Of a stretch of 64,000 nt of DNA, positions 9,548 to 20,992 are shown one piece after another. The notes below the pieces were generated by a model that made no database searches, was not told where the DNA came from, and worked only from the letters and a program-made list of their open reading frames with translations. The stretch comes from Bathynomus jamesi. Taxonomy: Eukaryota; Arthropoda; Malacostraca; Isopoda; Cirolanidae. The stretch is from contig JAJOZX010000941.1 of assembly GCA_023014485.1 (NCBI GenBank), positions 778,001-842,000 of the forward strand, written 5' to 3'. The position numbers and the translations under genes are program-made. Positions within the stretch are counted from its first letter, which is position 1. Each line of letters begins with the position of its first letter.

Positions 9548-12271
9548 ATGCTTTTTAATGCTAGGTCGATTAGGAACAAGTTTTGCGAGCTACGGGCGCT
9601 CTTAGCATCAGAATACCAGGATATCGTTGCTATCACCGAGTCCTGGATTCATACTGATCGTAGGGACTACGTTGGGGAGTTCGAAATTCCCGGGTATAGA
9701 ATGTTTCGCAAAGACCGCACCCGTGGGGAGGGGGGTGGGGTACTAATATACGTCAGAGACACGTTGAGTCCGGTTGACTGCCAGTTCCGGTCGGAACGGG
9801 AGCTGCTTGGCGTCGATCTGAACGTGAGGGACGAGCTATAGGTTAATCTTGGTGTACAGACCTCCGCATCTCCTCCTCGAGGAGGATACAGCCCTGTACA
9901 CCGAACTCAGTAGCCTGCTAGGGGATAGGGTGTGTGTAGTTTTAGGAGACTTCAACTGTCGCGGCATAAAGTGGGAAAACAGGACTGCTGATGCTGAAGG
10001 GAGGAGGCTAGTTGACTTTGCTGATGAGAACTTCCTCACTCAGTGGGTCAACGAGCCTACACGAGGCGAAAGCGTTCTAGACTTAGTATTCACGACCGAA
10101 GACAACCTCGTCACTGGCCTCACCGTTGACGAATCGTTGGGCGGGAGTGATCACGGTTTATTAGGTTCCGTGTGTGCGTCCCTCGGGTGAAGCGTAGTAA
10201 CTCGAGAGGCAGTAAGCTCGATCTCCGGCGGGCGAACTTTGTTAGCCTCAGGGATAGCGTAGGAGAGATGGGGTTAGAGGTCGGCGGCGATGTTGAGGGA
10301 GTGTGGAGTGCATTCCGGGACGAGTTTATGGTGCTGCAGTCTGCTGCCATACCCTCAAAACCGGTCACCCCTGCTTCAACGCAGCCTAAGTGGTTCAATC
10401 GTGACATCGCTTCGGCTATCCGAAATAGGAAAGTAGCGTATAGGAGGGCGAAGGCCAATCGTTCCCACGAGAACACTGAAGCGTATGTCCGCCTGTGTAG
10501 GGAAGTGAAGGCGAAGGTTAGGCTAGCGAAACGTAACGAAGAACTACGGGTGGCAAGCCTCTGCAAGGGGAACCCTAAGGAGTTCTTCAGTTATGTTAAT
10601 AGTAGAAAGCCCATTAGAAGCATGATAGGTCCGTTAAAGGACCGAAGCGGCGTTCTGCGGACCTCCGACGCGGACATCGCTAATGTGCTTAATGAGTACT
10701 TTGCGGGAGTGTTCACCAGGGAGGATACCCGCGTCATCCCCGAGCCAGGCGTGAGGCACGAAGGTGCTGGCCTGGATAGTGTTCGATGTACCGCGACAGT
10801 CGTTGCCGATAGAATAGACAAACTGAGCGCGTTTAAGGCTCCTGGGCCAGACCAGTTTCTCCCCAGAGTGTTGGAGGTGCGCGACCAGGTGGCTCCCCAC
10901 CTGGCTACAGTCTTCAACAAATCGTTGGAGACGGGCCAGGTGCCTGGTGACTGGAGGGAAGCCAACGTGACCCCTATCTTTAAGAAAGGGGATCACGAAA
11001 GTCCAGGGAACTATCGTCCCATTAGTCTCACTTCAGTTGTAGGTAAATTATTAGAGGGGATAATAGCGGATAGGATCGTTGACCATTTGGATTCCTACAA
11101 GCTGCTTGGGGACTCCCAACATGGGTTTAGACGGCATAGGTCGTGTCTCACCAACTTGCTCGAGTTTTTCCACGTCATGTTGAGTGAGTATGATAAGAGT
11201 AGGGCGATTGATATACTTTATCTCGACTTTCAGAAAGCCTTTGATAAGGTACCTCACCGCCGGCTAATGGCGAAAGTGCGCGCGCTGGGTATCGGTGGGG
11301 AAATAGGTAGGTGGATTGAAAACTGGCTGAGAATAGGCGGCAGAGGGTTGTAATTAAAGGGGCTAGTTCGGGTTGGGCCTCGGTCACTAGTGGGGTTCCT
11401 CAGGGTTCCGTTTTGGGGCCACTGTTGTTTATCATTTACATAAATGATATCGACGGTGGCATCGTCAGTCGGATCGCCAAATTCGCTGATGACACCAAGC
11501 TTGGGGCCAATGTTGGGACGCCCGAAGCGATCGAGGAACTGCGTGCGGACCTAGGTAGGATAGGAGAGTGGTCCGAAAAATGGCAAATGCCGTTTAACTT
11601 GGGTAAATGCAAAGTGATGCACATTGGCTGCCAATCCCAAGTCGGACTACTCGATGTTGGGAGTAATATCGAGGTGACTGATTTGGAAAAGGACTTGGGT
11701 GTGCTAATTAGCAGCGACCTTAAGTTTACAAACAGTGCGTAGAGGTGGAAAAGAAAGCCCAGAAACTTGGGTTATATCAGGAGGCAATTTCAGTTTCGGA
11801 ACAAGGAGATTGTGCTCTCTGTACAATTCCCTTGGTTCGGCCGCACCTGGAGTATGCTGTGCAGTTCTGGTCGCCCACCCTCAGGAAAGATATTGAGAGG
11901 CTGGAGCGAGTGCAGGCGAGGGCCACAAAGTTAATCCCTTCCGTTAGGCATATGGGCTACAATCGACGGTTACGCGCCCTGAACTTGTTTTCGCTGGAAA
12001 CTCGGAGGCTGCGCGGTCAACTGATCGAGTTTTCAAGCTCTTACGCGGGTTCAACGATGTCGATTTTAGAAGCATGTTTAGTTTAAATGATAACCCAACT
12101 CGCAACAATGGTTGGAAGTTGGATTTGAAACGGTTTAGGACTAGTGTGTGTGGGAATTACTTTACGTATAAGATCTGTGACACGTGGAACAGGTTACCTT
12201 CAGAAGTTGTGAACAGTTCCTCTGTGGATCAGTTCAAGAAAAGGTTAGACCAAATCTTGCACACTATTTGA
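9548..12271 (+). pseudogene. LINE-A2 ORF2: APE endonuclease and reverse transcriptase
   Basis: Endonuclease in two frames (9548-9841, 9849-10190) with NARSIRNK, ITESWIH, LGDFN and GGSDHGLL. The RT starts in a long frame (10172-11353) with PGPDQFLPRVL, GNYRPISLTS, HGFRRHRSCLTN and YLDFQKAFDKVPH. It continues with GPLLFIIYINDID and FADDTKLG (11413-11742), then the C-terminal region (11745-12271, WNRLPSEVV). At least five frame breaks (near 9840, 10180, 11330, 11735, 12030) make it inactive. The end is nearly identical to copy 4. Confidence 0.85.
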
Positions 12272-12308
12272 GTGTATAGAAAATTTTCCCTGGCACCCGT
12301 TGCCATTG

Positions 12309-12347
12309 GTACCTCCTCGGTATGGGCCGCAAGGCCTTTTGAGGTAC
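12309..12347 (+). promoter_or_regulatory. 3'-terminal hairpin of LINE-A2 copy 3
   Basis: The same hairpin as at 6518-6556: GTACCTC/GAGGTAC outer stem and GGCC-GCAA-GGCC inner stem-loop. Copy 4 repeats it near 13517-13555. Confidence 0.6.
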
Positions 12348-12375
12348 TTCTTTTCCTTGTAACTCCTTGTAACTC

Positions 12376-13578
12376 TCTTCTCAGAAAGCCTTTGATAAGG
12401 TATCTCACCGCGGCTAATGGCGAAAGTGCGCGCGCTGGGTATCGGTGGGGAAGTAGGTAGGTGGATTGAAAACTGGCTGAAGAATAGGCGGCAGAGGGTT
12501 GTAATTAAAGGGGTTAGTTCGGGTTGGGCCTCGGTCACTAGTGGGGTTCCTCAGCGTTCCGTTTTGGGGCCACTGTTGTTTATCATTTACATCAGGGGTT
12601 CCCAAATTGTGTTCCGCGGAACCCTTCTCACGGTATACAAGTGTTCCGCGGAACACCAATTTCGGAACCCCTGATTTACATAAATGATATCGACGGTGGC
12701 ATCGTCAGTCGGATCGCCAAATTCGCTGATGACACCAAGCTTGGGGCCAATGTTGGGACGCTCGAAGCGATCGAGGAACTGCGTACGGACCTAGGTAGGA
12801 TAGGAGAGTGGTCCGAAAAATGGCAAATGCCGTTTAACTTGGGTAAATGCAAAGTATGTTGGGGAGTAATATCGAGGCGACTGATTTGGAAAAGGACTTG
12901 GGTGTGTTGATTAGCAGCGACCTTAAATTTACCAAACAGTGCGTAGAGGTTGAAAAGAAAGCCCAGAAGCTGTTATGTTATATCAGGAGGCAATTTCAGT
13001 TTCGGAACAAGGAGATTGTGCTCTCTCTGTACAATTCCCTGGTTCGGCCGCACCTGGAATATGCTGTGCAGTTTTGGTCGCCCACCCTCAGGAAAGATAT
13101 TGAGAGGCTGGAGCGAGTGCAGGCAAGGGCCACAAAGTTAATCCCTTCCGTTAGGCATATGGGCTACAATCGACGGTTACGCGCCCTGAACTTGTTTTCG
13201 CTGGAAACTCGGAGGCTGCGCGGTCAACTGATCGAGGTTTTCAAGTTCTTACGCGGGTTCAACGATGTCGATTTTAGAAGCATGTTTAGTTTAAATGATA
13301 ACCCAACTCGCAACAATGGTTGGAAGTTGGATTTGAAGCGTTTTAGGACTAGTGTGTGTAGGAATTACTTTACGCATAAGATCTGTTATACGTGGAACAG
13401 GTTACCTTCAGAAGTTGTGAACAGTTCCTCTGTGGATCAGTTCAAGAAAAGGTTAGACCAAATCTTGCACACTATTTGAGGGTGTAGAAAATTTTCCCTG
13501 GCACCCGTTGCCATTGGTACCTCCTCGGTATTGGCCGCAAGGCCTTTTGAGGTACTTCTTTTCCTTGTAACTCCTTGT

Positions 13579-13583
<5 letters not shown>
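12376..13583 (+). pseudogene. LINE-A2 copy 4, 5'-truncated
   Basis: A 5'-truncated LINE starting within the RT (QKAFDKV) and running through FADDTKLG to the C-terminus (stop near 13479), 3'UTR and terminal TTGTAACTC repeats. It starts right after the terminal repeats of copy 3, with only TCTTC between, and is nearly identical to the matching part of copy 3. A hAT MITE at 12593-12673 splits the FIIYI/NDID segment. A deletion near 12855 removes the segment that reads VMHIG in copy 3. A TC run follows. Confidence 0.85.
12593..12673. mobile_element. 81-bp hAT-type MITE with 8-bp target duplication
   Basis: The element starts CAGGGGTTCCCAAATTG and ends with its near-perfect inverse, so almost the whole of it is a hairpin of about 30-bp arms; each arm holds GTTCCGCGGAAC. 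ATTTACAT lies at 12585-12592 and again at 12674-12681. The intact LINE copy 3 has one ATTTACAT at this spot (FIIYIND codons), so the empty site is visible. TIR and 8-bp duplication are typical of hAT elements; it has no coding capacity. Confidence 0.93.

Positions 13584-13613
<30 letters not shown>
13584..13613. repeat. TC microsatellite
   Basis: A pure CT run directly after the terminal repeats of LINE copy 4, ending at CATCACACC. Confidence 0.95.
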
Positions 13614-13617
<4 letters not shown>

Positions 13618-14171
13618 CACCGCATGGCAATGTATCCATATAACGTTAATAATAACCGAAACTCGAGAAAATATACTCTCTGCCTTCCGCTCTATCCCAA
13701 ATCCTTTTCTCTTAGTAACCTCTTAATACAAACTAATCTATCATATTTTGCGACTTTTTAACTCTGGTAGGATTCAATTCCATTCCTATAGTGTAAGATA
13801 CTTAAATTCATGTGTGTATTATGCCATATGATGTGCGTAATAAATAATCATTTTTAAATAGTTGGAGAGTTCAAGGTCATCTGTAGTAATCTATAGACTA
13901 CCCCTCAAGCCCACTCTCAACACTTAGATTCCCCTAAGACACAGGCGTCTTGAAGTAACATGAATGCGTAGAGATCCAAGGTGTTAGATTCCATATTATA
14001 TAATTTATGTGCTAGGTTTAAGAACGCTGGCATTGAAGGATGGAAGGAAGGGACAGTAAAAGCGATAATAGGTTTAATGAAGGAAGTGGAATGAGGATGG
14101 AGGTAAGCGTTGCTTTGTCGAAGGAAACGAGGTTCGGTGGGGAATTACGAAGGGAGGAGGAAAGGGAGCCA
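13614..14171. other. No recognised gene
   Basis: AT-rich DNA without a supported ORF, repeat or RNA. A short open frame from 14040 runs into the Tc1 fragment but its first 45 codons resemble nothing I know. Confidence 0.5.
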
Positions 14172-14417
14172 GAGATTATTAATCTAATTCTGCCACCACG
14201 TTCTCCTGATATGAATCCGATTGAAAACCTTTGGGCAATAATGATTAACGAATGGGAGCAACGCAATGAAAGAACATTTGAAGCACTTTTAGCTCACACG
14301 AGGATTAGTTGGGAGAGCTTACGTCGAACACCAAACATTCCCTACAATCTGGCCTCTTCTATGCCGCAACGATTGCAAGAAATTATTGATGCCGGAGGAA
14401 GCTATACGAAATACTGA
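14172..14417 (+). pseudogene. Tc1-like transposase, C-terminal fragment
   Basis: Reading LPPRSPDMNPIENLWAIM and then the C-terminal part up to QEIIDAGGSYTKY, this is the last third of a Tc1-type DDE transposase, holding the third catalytic acidic position in the SPDMNPIE motif. The first two catalytic Asp and the DNA-binding head are absent. A fragment with the first part of a similar protein is at 29940-30476, on the same strand. Confidence 0.8.
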
Positions 14418-15107
14418 TGTTAAAGCCATGACGTAAATGTGTATCAAATATATATTTATGTTAATATAGAATTTTATTATATTTTTATGTTTGACATCTA
14501 TAAAAGCATATATTGTGACCATGAAAGAACTTTACTTATCCTTAGTTAGAATCTTTTCTTGCAATGTCTACGCTCGTGGAGATGATAATAATATATGCAT
14601 TGTTGAAACAAACTATGAGAAGGTAATAGTTTCAGGAAAAAAATAAAAACTGGCAACATCGAGGCCATCACATGTTTATGGGGATTGTCATATGATATGC
14701 TACCAATAAACTCTTATATACTACTATATACAGTATACTATATTACGTAATAATTACGATGAACAAATCAAATGCAAATTTCTCTGATTCACGGCCCACC
14801 AGTCTTGCTTTAGACTAATGACTTTCATAAAATGGAATAGGTTACCACTTAAAACAATGGATAAACTATCTATTAGTGAGACGACCGTGACTTCCTCGAA
14901 ATGCGAGCGCGTGAGAGGTTCACTGAGGAATTTGATCATTAGATTCTTCACGTAGGATATGTATCACAAACAACAATATTTACAACAATTCCCAACAATT
15001 ACTTAATATCAATCATTGCATTTGAGCAAATAATTTAGACCTGCGTCAAAATAACTTAGGTATCATGCCATGATTTGGGATATTTTCCGAATTAGTCGTT
15101 CTCTATA
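14418..15107. other. No recognised gene
   Basis: AT-rich DNA with short interrupted frames only. WNRLPLK near 14850 is faintly like a LINE C-terminus but too little to call. Confidence 0.5.
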
Positions 15108-15115
15108 GTCTACAG

Positions 15116-15298
15116 CAGGGCTTCTCAAACTTTTTTCACTTGCGACCCCTTTGGATCAGACAAATTTTTTCGCGACCCTTCACTCAATATCATAAAAACA
15201 ATAGGTACTAACACTGTATATTTATGAAAAAAATAATATTTTCAAATGTTTCTGCGACCCCAATAATATTTACGCGACCCCTAGTTTGAGAAGCGTGG
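15116..15298. mobile_element. hAT-type MITE (183 bp)
   Basis: Starts CAGGGCTTCTCAAACTTTTT and ends AGTTTGAGAAGCGTGG, giving inverted ends of about 15 bp. GTCTACAG flanks it at 15108-15115 and 15299-15306. Inside are short repeated CGCGACCC and TGCGACCCC motifs. No coding capacity. Confidence 0.9.
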
Positions 15299-15306
15299 GT
15301 CTACAG

Positions 15307-15508
15307 CAGTGATGCACAAACCCTGGCCCGCGGGCCAAATGTGTCCCCCACGGGTCTTTTCAGTGGCCCCACGGGTCTTTTCAATTCAATGAAAAAGTTA
15401 GAATATAAAAGTGACCCAATTTATGACTTAGATGGAAAGTAAGTAGGCTAATACATTTAGTTATTTTCTTCGCTTGGCCCTCACATCAAAAAAGTTTGTG
15501 CACCACTG
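15307..15508. mobile_element. Second hAT-type MITE on the same target site (202 bp)
   Basis: Starts CAGTGATGCACAAACC and ends AGTTTGTGCACCACTG. It is flanked by GTCTACAG at 15299-15306 and 15509-15516, so it shares its left duplication with the right duplication of the MITE before it. Inside near the left end is GGCCCGCGGGCC. It is a different family from its neighbour and does not code. Confidence 0.9.
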
Positions 15509-15734
15509 GTCTACAGTATATATTGAGACGGTATAATGTAATGCCCAGCTAATATTATGATGATTAGGATTGCTCCATAACCAACTTGGTCATTCTGCTT
15601 CTTAATCATTTGTATTTTAAACACTAAAATGTAGCAGAAGTGACGTAATAATGGACGTCATTGATGGGGTTAGAGCAATTATGTGCACCAATCCGAACAC
15701 ACCTCCCCTGCCATAAGGACCGCCCATTTTATAC

Positions 15735-16370
15735 CTAACAGACTAGCTTGGGACGAGACAGAGGCGCGAGACTTATTGTAAGCACTGTACATTTGTTTAT
15801 AATACCCTGAATGTGGTTTGCAAAAGATAATGATGTGTTGTATGTGACCCCAAGTATTTTGGTCCTGTGAGTGTGTGGAATGTTGATGTTGTTTAGTGTA
15901 AGCTGTGGAATTACCTGGTGTTCTTTTGTGTTGCTTGTAAGCAAGGTGATGGTTGATTTTGTGGGCGCTACTTTGAGTCTATTGTGTGTGAGCCAGTCTT
16001 GTATACTGTTTATGTATGTTTGTAGGTTATTTGTAGCGGTGTCGATGTTGTTGTGGGTGGATGTTAGAGTGATGTCATCTGCATATGATGATAATGTAAG
16101 CTTGTTATCTATGGGTGTTGGAATGTCATGCATGTATAAGTTGAAGAGTGTTGGTGAGAGAACAGAGCCTTGAGGGACCCCGTTCGGAAAAAACTTGTTT
16201 TTGGATGACTTGCCATTAAATGTGACATGTGAGTATCTTCCTGAAAGATAGTTGCTCAGCCACCTTTTGGTGTTATTGTGCAGGTTTGTGTTGAGTATTT
16301 TGTTTATGAGAGGGATGCGTGGGATAGCATCAAATGCTTTAATAATGTCTTGTCGTTTGTTCCTCCTGTT
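15735..16370 (-). pseudogene. Non-LTR reverse transcriptase fragment
   Basis: On the minus strand the 132-residue frame 16133-15735 reads SSYADDITLTSTHNN, DWLTHNRLKVAPTKST and KILGVTYNTSLSFANHI: the YADD palm motif and the following conserved region of a LINE RT. The region just upstream on that strand (plus 16134-16370) continues the RT, broken. It abuts a plus-strand RT fragment at about 16370. Clade not resolved. Confidence 0.75.
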
Positions 16371-16640
16371 GTTCTTAAGAACTGTGTTTCAGTTCGCTTT
16401 CATTCAGGCTTGTTCCACCCCTCTACACCCTCCAACTATCGTTCAATTACTTTGATTCCTTGCCTTTGTGAATGTTTGAATCTATCCTCAATAGCAAGAT
16501 TCTTAAACACGTCTCTTCTCACAATCTTCGTTCAGATAAAAAATATGGGTTCCGCAAGGGACCCTCTACTAGCGATCTTCTTACATATCTCTCTGACTCT
16601 TGGTCATCCTGCGTTCTGGTATACACTGAAGTTATGTAGG
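16371..16640 (+). pseudogene. LINE-B type reverse transcriptase fragment
   Basis: Frames carry FHPSTPSNYRSITLIPCL and then, one frame over, a segment like SHNLRSDKKYGFRKGPSTSDLLTYLSD. This is the fingers/early palm of a jockey-like RT. The same family is at 35300-38960 on the minus strand. Only this piece is left. Confidence 0.7.
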
Positions 16641-17214
16641 CTACGCAGGAGTTGCTCAACACGAAGACAGAAGGGTAGGCCGCATCGACTTGTGACCGAC
16701 GAGAAGGTTTATCGAATCTGGGCTTCGAAGTAGATGCATCTGAAGGCGGACCCGGACTAGCCTGCCGGCTAGAGGTTGAGTGCTGAGGGCCGGTTGAGAC
16801 TAATTGAAAAGGGGGTACAGCGGAAACTCTTGCATCAGTGATATTGCTTCGCGGGATAAAATTGTAGAGGGTCTTACATGATGATAGACTTCGTGTATGC
16901 TTGACCGAAGCTTTGAGGGACGGCGGGCCGCTCCCCGTCGAAGGCCGGAGAGAGGGCGGCGTGACGAGTTGCGTTACTGACAAAGATGAGAGCGAGATCG
17001 GACAACACATGCGAGAATAAAGGAAGTGAGAGTAATATGAAGTGAACTCGCGTTTATATAGGCTCGGAAAACGCGGTTTTCGCGGCATTTTGGAAACAAA
17101 ATAAAATTCGCTTTTTTGCTTTGTGGACGGTTAGTACCCAAGTGGGGTTTTATGTCCTTGTTTACAACTTCCAACCATGAAACAAACAGGCGAGGAAAAG
17201 GAAATTTCGTTTGC
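16641..17214. other. Unassigned stretch
   Basis: Moderately GC-rich DNA without a recognisable gene. A 189-codon open frame on the minus strand (17088-16519) is Ser/Pro-rich and ends by running antisense through the RT fragment, so I do not call it. Confidence 0.4.
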
Positions 17215-18230
<1,016 letters not shown>

Positions 18231-18278
18231 ATATATATATATATATATATATATACCGTATATATAATATATATATAT

Positions 18279-18323
18279 GTAAAGAACGACGCTTTGTATA
18301 GGAGACAAAGCGTCGTTCTTTAC
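18279..18323. repeat. Perfect 19-bp hairpin within TA repeats
   Basis: GTAAAGAACGACGCTTTGT at 18279-18297 and its exact inverse at 18305-18323, with loop ATAGGAG. It lies between the palindromic mariner and the next transposon, in TA-rich sequence. Function unknown. Confidence 0.9.
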
Positions 18324-18737
18324 GTTAATTATACTGCGTGTTTGCAGTTATAATGTATATATATATATATATATGTTACACACGGACCGTGCATGGAACA
18401 AAAAACCTTCTGGGATATTAAATCCACTATAGTTTAAATAAGTGCTATAGCACATGTTAAGTGCCTTGCAAAGTGGACGCTGAAATTTGCCGGTTGAGGT
18501 TTAAGTTTTGGATTTTGGCTAAAAATACAATAGTTGCCCTTTTTCTTTGATGTATTCGGTCCGCCGTAAATGTCACGAGTTTCTTGCGTACGGGGCTCCA
18601 ATAAACCTTAGCCCCCCCGCCCATGGCCTAAACCATTAGAGGTACAGTAAAACTAAACATACCTTACAAAAGAGAATTTAATCCTGCATTTAATGAGAAA
18701 CAATTAAAACTTGGTGTTCCCGCCAGTGGCTTGCAAC

Positions 18738-19435
18738 TAGTGTTGAAAACCGGTTTGTAAAAACCGGTTTTTAACCGGTTTGTAAAATTCCCCTAAAAAT
18801 CGAAAACCGAAAGAAAAAACCGGTTTTATCGATTGATTTTTATTTGGCTCAAACTTGCGCGAACGTCTACGCGCTACAGCGCACAAAAAATAACTTCGAA
18901 TACATTACCTATTAAGTTAAATTGTGACAAACGGGCAACTGCTCTTCAGTATAATTTTTGCCTATCTGGCAACTCGATCTTCAGTTTGTCTCATCATGTA
19001 GGCTGTAGTGTAGAGTCAGTCGACTAAAGCCCTGTTCGCAGTATAAGACCCTTAATGCCCTTTGTTTCTTAAGATGCCATGTTCTTTATAATTTTTTTAC
19101 AAAAAGAAGTTTATTTCTTTCTAAGTATAGATGTTTTATTTTAAAAAATCATTTCAAATCTAAATTGTTTGAATAATGTATTATTTTGACTAAAATAAAA
19201 TATGTCAAAGTTGTCATTTTCTTATTCATATGCATACATATGATGCTGCATTTTTGCATTCTTTTGACCAAAAAATAGGCGATAAGCTATGCTTGTTAAG
19301 AGTTAAAGTCAGTACCTTTCAATTGTGGCTTTTAAAAATTACTATACTTTCCGGTCATAACCGGTTAAAACCGGTTTTCAAAAAACAGATCGATTAAAAA
19401 CCGGTTTGTGAAGTTTCGATTATTTTTCAACACTA
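18738..19435. mobile_element. hAT-type non-autonomous element (698 bp)
   Basis: Left end TAGTGTTGAAAACCGGTTTG, right end TTTTTCAACACTA, with several inverted and direct copies of AAAACCGGTTT near both ends. Flanks CTTGCAAC (18730-18737) and CTTCCAAC (19436-19443) are an 8-bp duplication with one change. It interrupts the last codons of the DD37E transposase. The interior is AT-rich without a gene. Confidence 0.88.
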
Positions 19436-20522
19436 CTTCCAACACAGCCTGAATTCGCTTTGGGTAGCTTGCCAAAAGTGACGTGAATAGATTTTGATCG
19501 TTACGCAAATTTGCTAAAACAGTTTCAATGTGTTGCGTCATTGTATCCTTCGAAAATCGATTTGCTGCAGGTTCTTGAAACAAGAGACATTCAACCTTGT
19601 CCTTTATAACTGATCCAATGTGTTCACAGACGTTCAGGTCAGGAGAATTTCCTGGCCATTCTTCATTTCCAAAGAAATCGATCTCATGGTTCCGCAACAA
19701 CTGTTGAGTGGCTAATGTCTTAAAGCAGGGGGCCTTATCGTGCAGAAGTGTGACCTGATCGACATCCATAACATTGTATGGGTTTCTTAAAAAAGGAATG
19801 ACATGCTGGGATAGAATAATATCACGAAAATACTGTCCATCCCAACTCTGACCATTTGGCTTCAGCACCCACATGAGCTTCTTTGCAGTGAACAAAACAA
19901 ACACACCAACACAGTCTGGACTTTTTAATAATTCGCGGTAATGTTCATTGTCATCGATTTCATCTGGTGTTGTGGCCCACACTCGATCATTTTGGTAGTT
20001 AGGCCGACGTGTTACGTAAACAAAAAATTCGTCGGAGACAGCTAAATGCATGAAATCATCCACATCCCAATCTTCAAGATAATGGGCAAACCACATTCTG
20101 TCATCGATGTTAAGTTGAGTTTTTCTTGGCTTTGGAAGTTCATGCCAAGGCTTTAAACCTTGCCTATGACAGTACAGTCGAATGATCTCACCACTAACGA
20201 TCTTTCCTCTCAACACTTCGATCTCTCTAGAAAGTTTAGCACAGCTGTTTTTCCGCTTACGTGTACCGCTTTCAATGATGTCCTTTGTTTCCTGAGAGAG
20301 TGGCAAATTTGGGCGCCCAGATTTGGTTGTATCCATTTCACATTCATCCAAAGTTTTATTCCAATTTCTTCTGACGAAGTCCTCACTTCTTCGCAACTTT
20401 TTGGCAACCCATAAACGTGTTATAAAGGTGGCTCGAGCATCACGAGCTTCCCGAAATGTTATTGCTCGTATGCGATCTCTCACACGTTGCCTCTCCGAAT
20501 CACCAATTAATTGAGAAGCCAT
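19365..20522 (-). CDS. Tc1/mariner-group DD37E transposase, C-terminus altered by a MITE
   Basis: A 385-codon frame without internal stop. The N-terminal 120 residues are basic and look like helix-turn-helix DNA binding. Catalytic residues: D164 (AVSDEFFVY), D262 (LLHDKAPCF) and E300 (NSPDLNVCEHIG), which gives 37 residues between the last two, hence DD37E. The frame runs into a hAT MITE at 19435, so the last 25 or so residues are MITE-encoded. Past the MITE (below 18737) the same strand offers a short natural end with a stop after about ten codons. The catalytic core is whole, so activity cannot be excluded. Confidence 0.8.
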   Translation of the reverse strand: MASQLIGDSERQRVRDRIRAITFREARDARATFITRLWVAKKLRRSEDFVRRNWNKTLDECEMDTTKSGRPNLPLSQETKDIIESGTRKRKNSCAKLSREIEVLRGKIVSGEIIRLYCHRQGLKPWHELPKPRKTQLNIDDRMWFAHYLEDWDVDDFMHLAVSDEFFVYVTRRPNYQNDRVWATTPDEIDDNEHYRELLKSPDCVGVFVLFTAKKLMWVLKPNGQSWDGQYFRDIILSQHVIPFLRNPYNVMDVDQVTLLHDKAPCFKTLATQQLLRNHEIDFFGNEEWPGNSPDLNVCEHIGSVIKDKVECLLFQEPAANRFSKDTMTQHIETVLANLRNDQNLFTSLLASYPKRIQAVLEVVLKNNRNFTNRFLIDLFFENRF

Positions 20523-20992
20523 TATATTATCACTTTATCAGCTAGAGTAATTTTAATACCTGCAATAAATAAAGAATTTTATATATTTTTATAATCACTA
20601 AAAACTATTTCGATATAAGTAAACATGTAAGCTGCAAATGGGGGGGGGGGCTAAGGTTTTTTGGAACCCCTTATATTGAGGTTCTGAATGTAACTGGCTT
20701 AGGTTAGCTTTGAACCCCAGACCCTATCCCCAAACTGGGGACTTAGCATATTTGTTTAGTAGATGGCTTTGTGAGAGAAGCTATAATTTCGGGCCTCTTT
20801 GATAGTAACCCGTTGCCCACGTTACGCTTCCATCGTGAAAAAGAAAAACCTCAATATTTGCCATTTACCATTACTTACTGGAACTATTATGGATAGTCAA
20901 TTTAATATCCCAAAAGAGTTTCTTGTTTCATGCACGGTCTGGGTGTAACAAAAGTATCTCAGGTTACCATTCCGAGTTGTAGCATATATATA

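Larger units (their letters stand above)
7071..12375 (+). mobile_element. LINE-A2 copy 3, full length but inactive
   Basis: A complete CR1-like LINE of about 5.3 kb: a 5'UTR starting with CCGCAGGGGGTATAAAGG units, ORF1 8090-9513, ORF2 9548-12271, a short 3'UTR with the GNRA hairpin (12309-12347) and the TTGTAACTC terminal repeats. Its RT is clearly diverged in protein sequence from copies 1 and 2 and its coding part is more GC-rich, so it is a separate subfamily (A2). The 5'UTR and last 85 bp are nearly those of A1. ORF2 contains several frameshifts. Confidence 0.85.
18374..20950 (-). mobile_element. Tc1/mariner-group transposon (DD37E) with nested MITE
   Basis: The outer ends are inverted: TGTTACACACGGACCGTGC on the left and the inverse of TGTTACACCCAGACCGTGC on the right, with similarity going inward for some 45 bp. 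Inside is one transposase gene on the minus strand and a 698-bp hAT MITE. TA microsatellite lies on the left; the exact target duplication is not clear on the right (AA after the end). Confidence 0.8.

Noticed and set aside
16519..17088. 189-codon minus-strand frame
   Set aside because: Low-complexity Ser/Pro content, no motif, and it runs antisense through an RT fragment.
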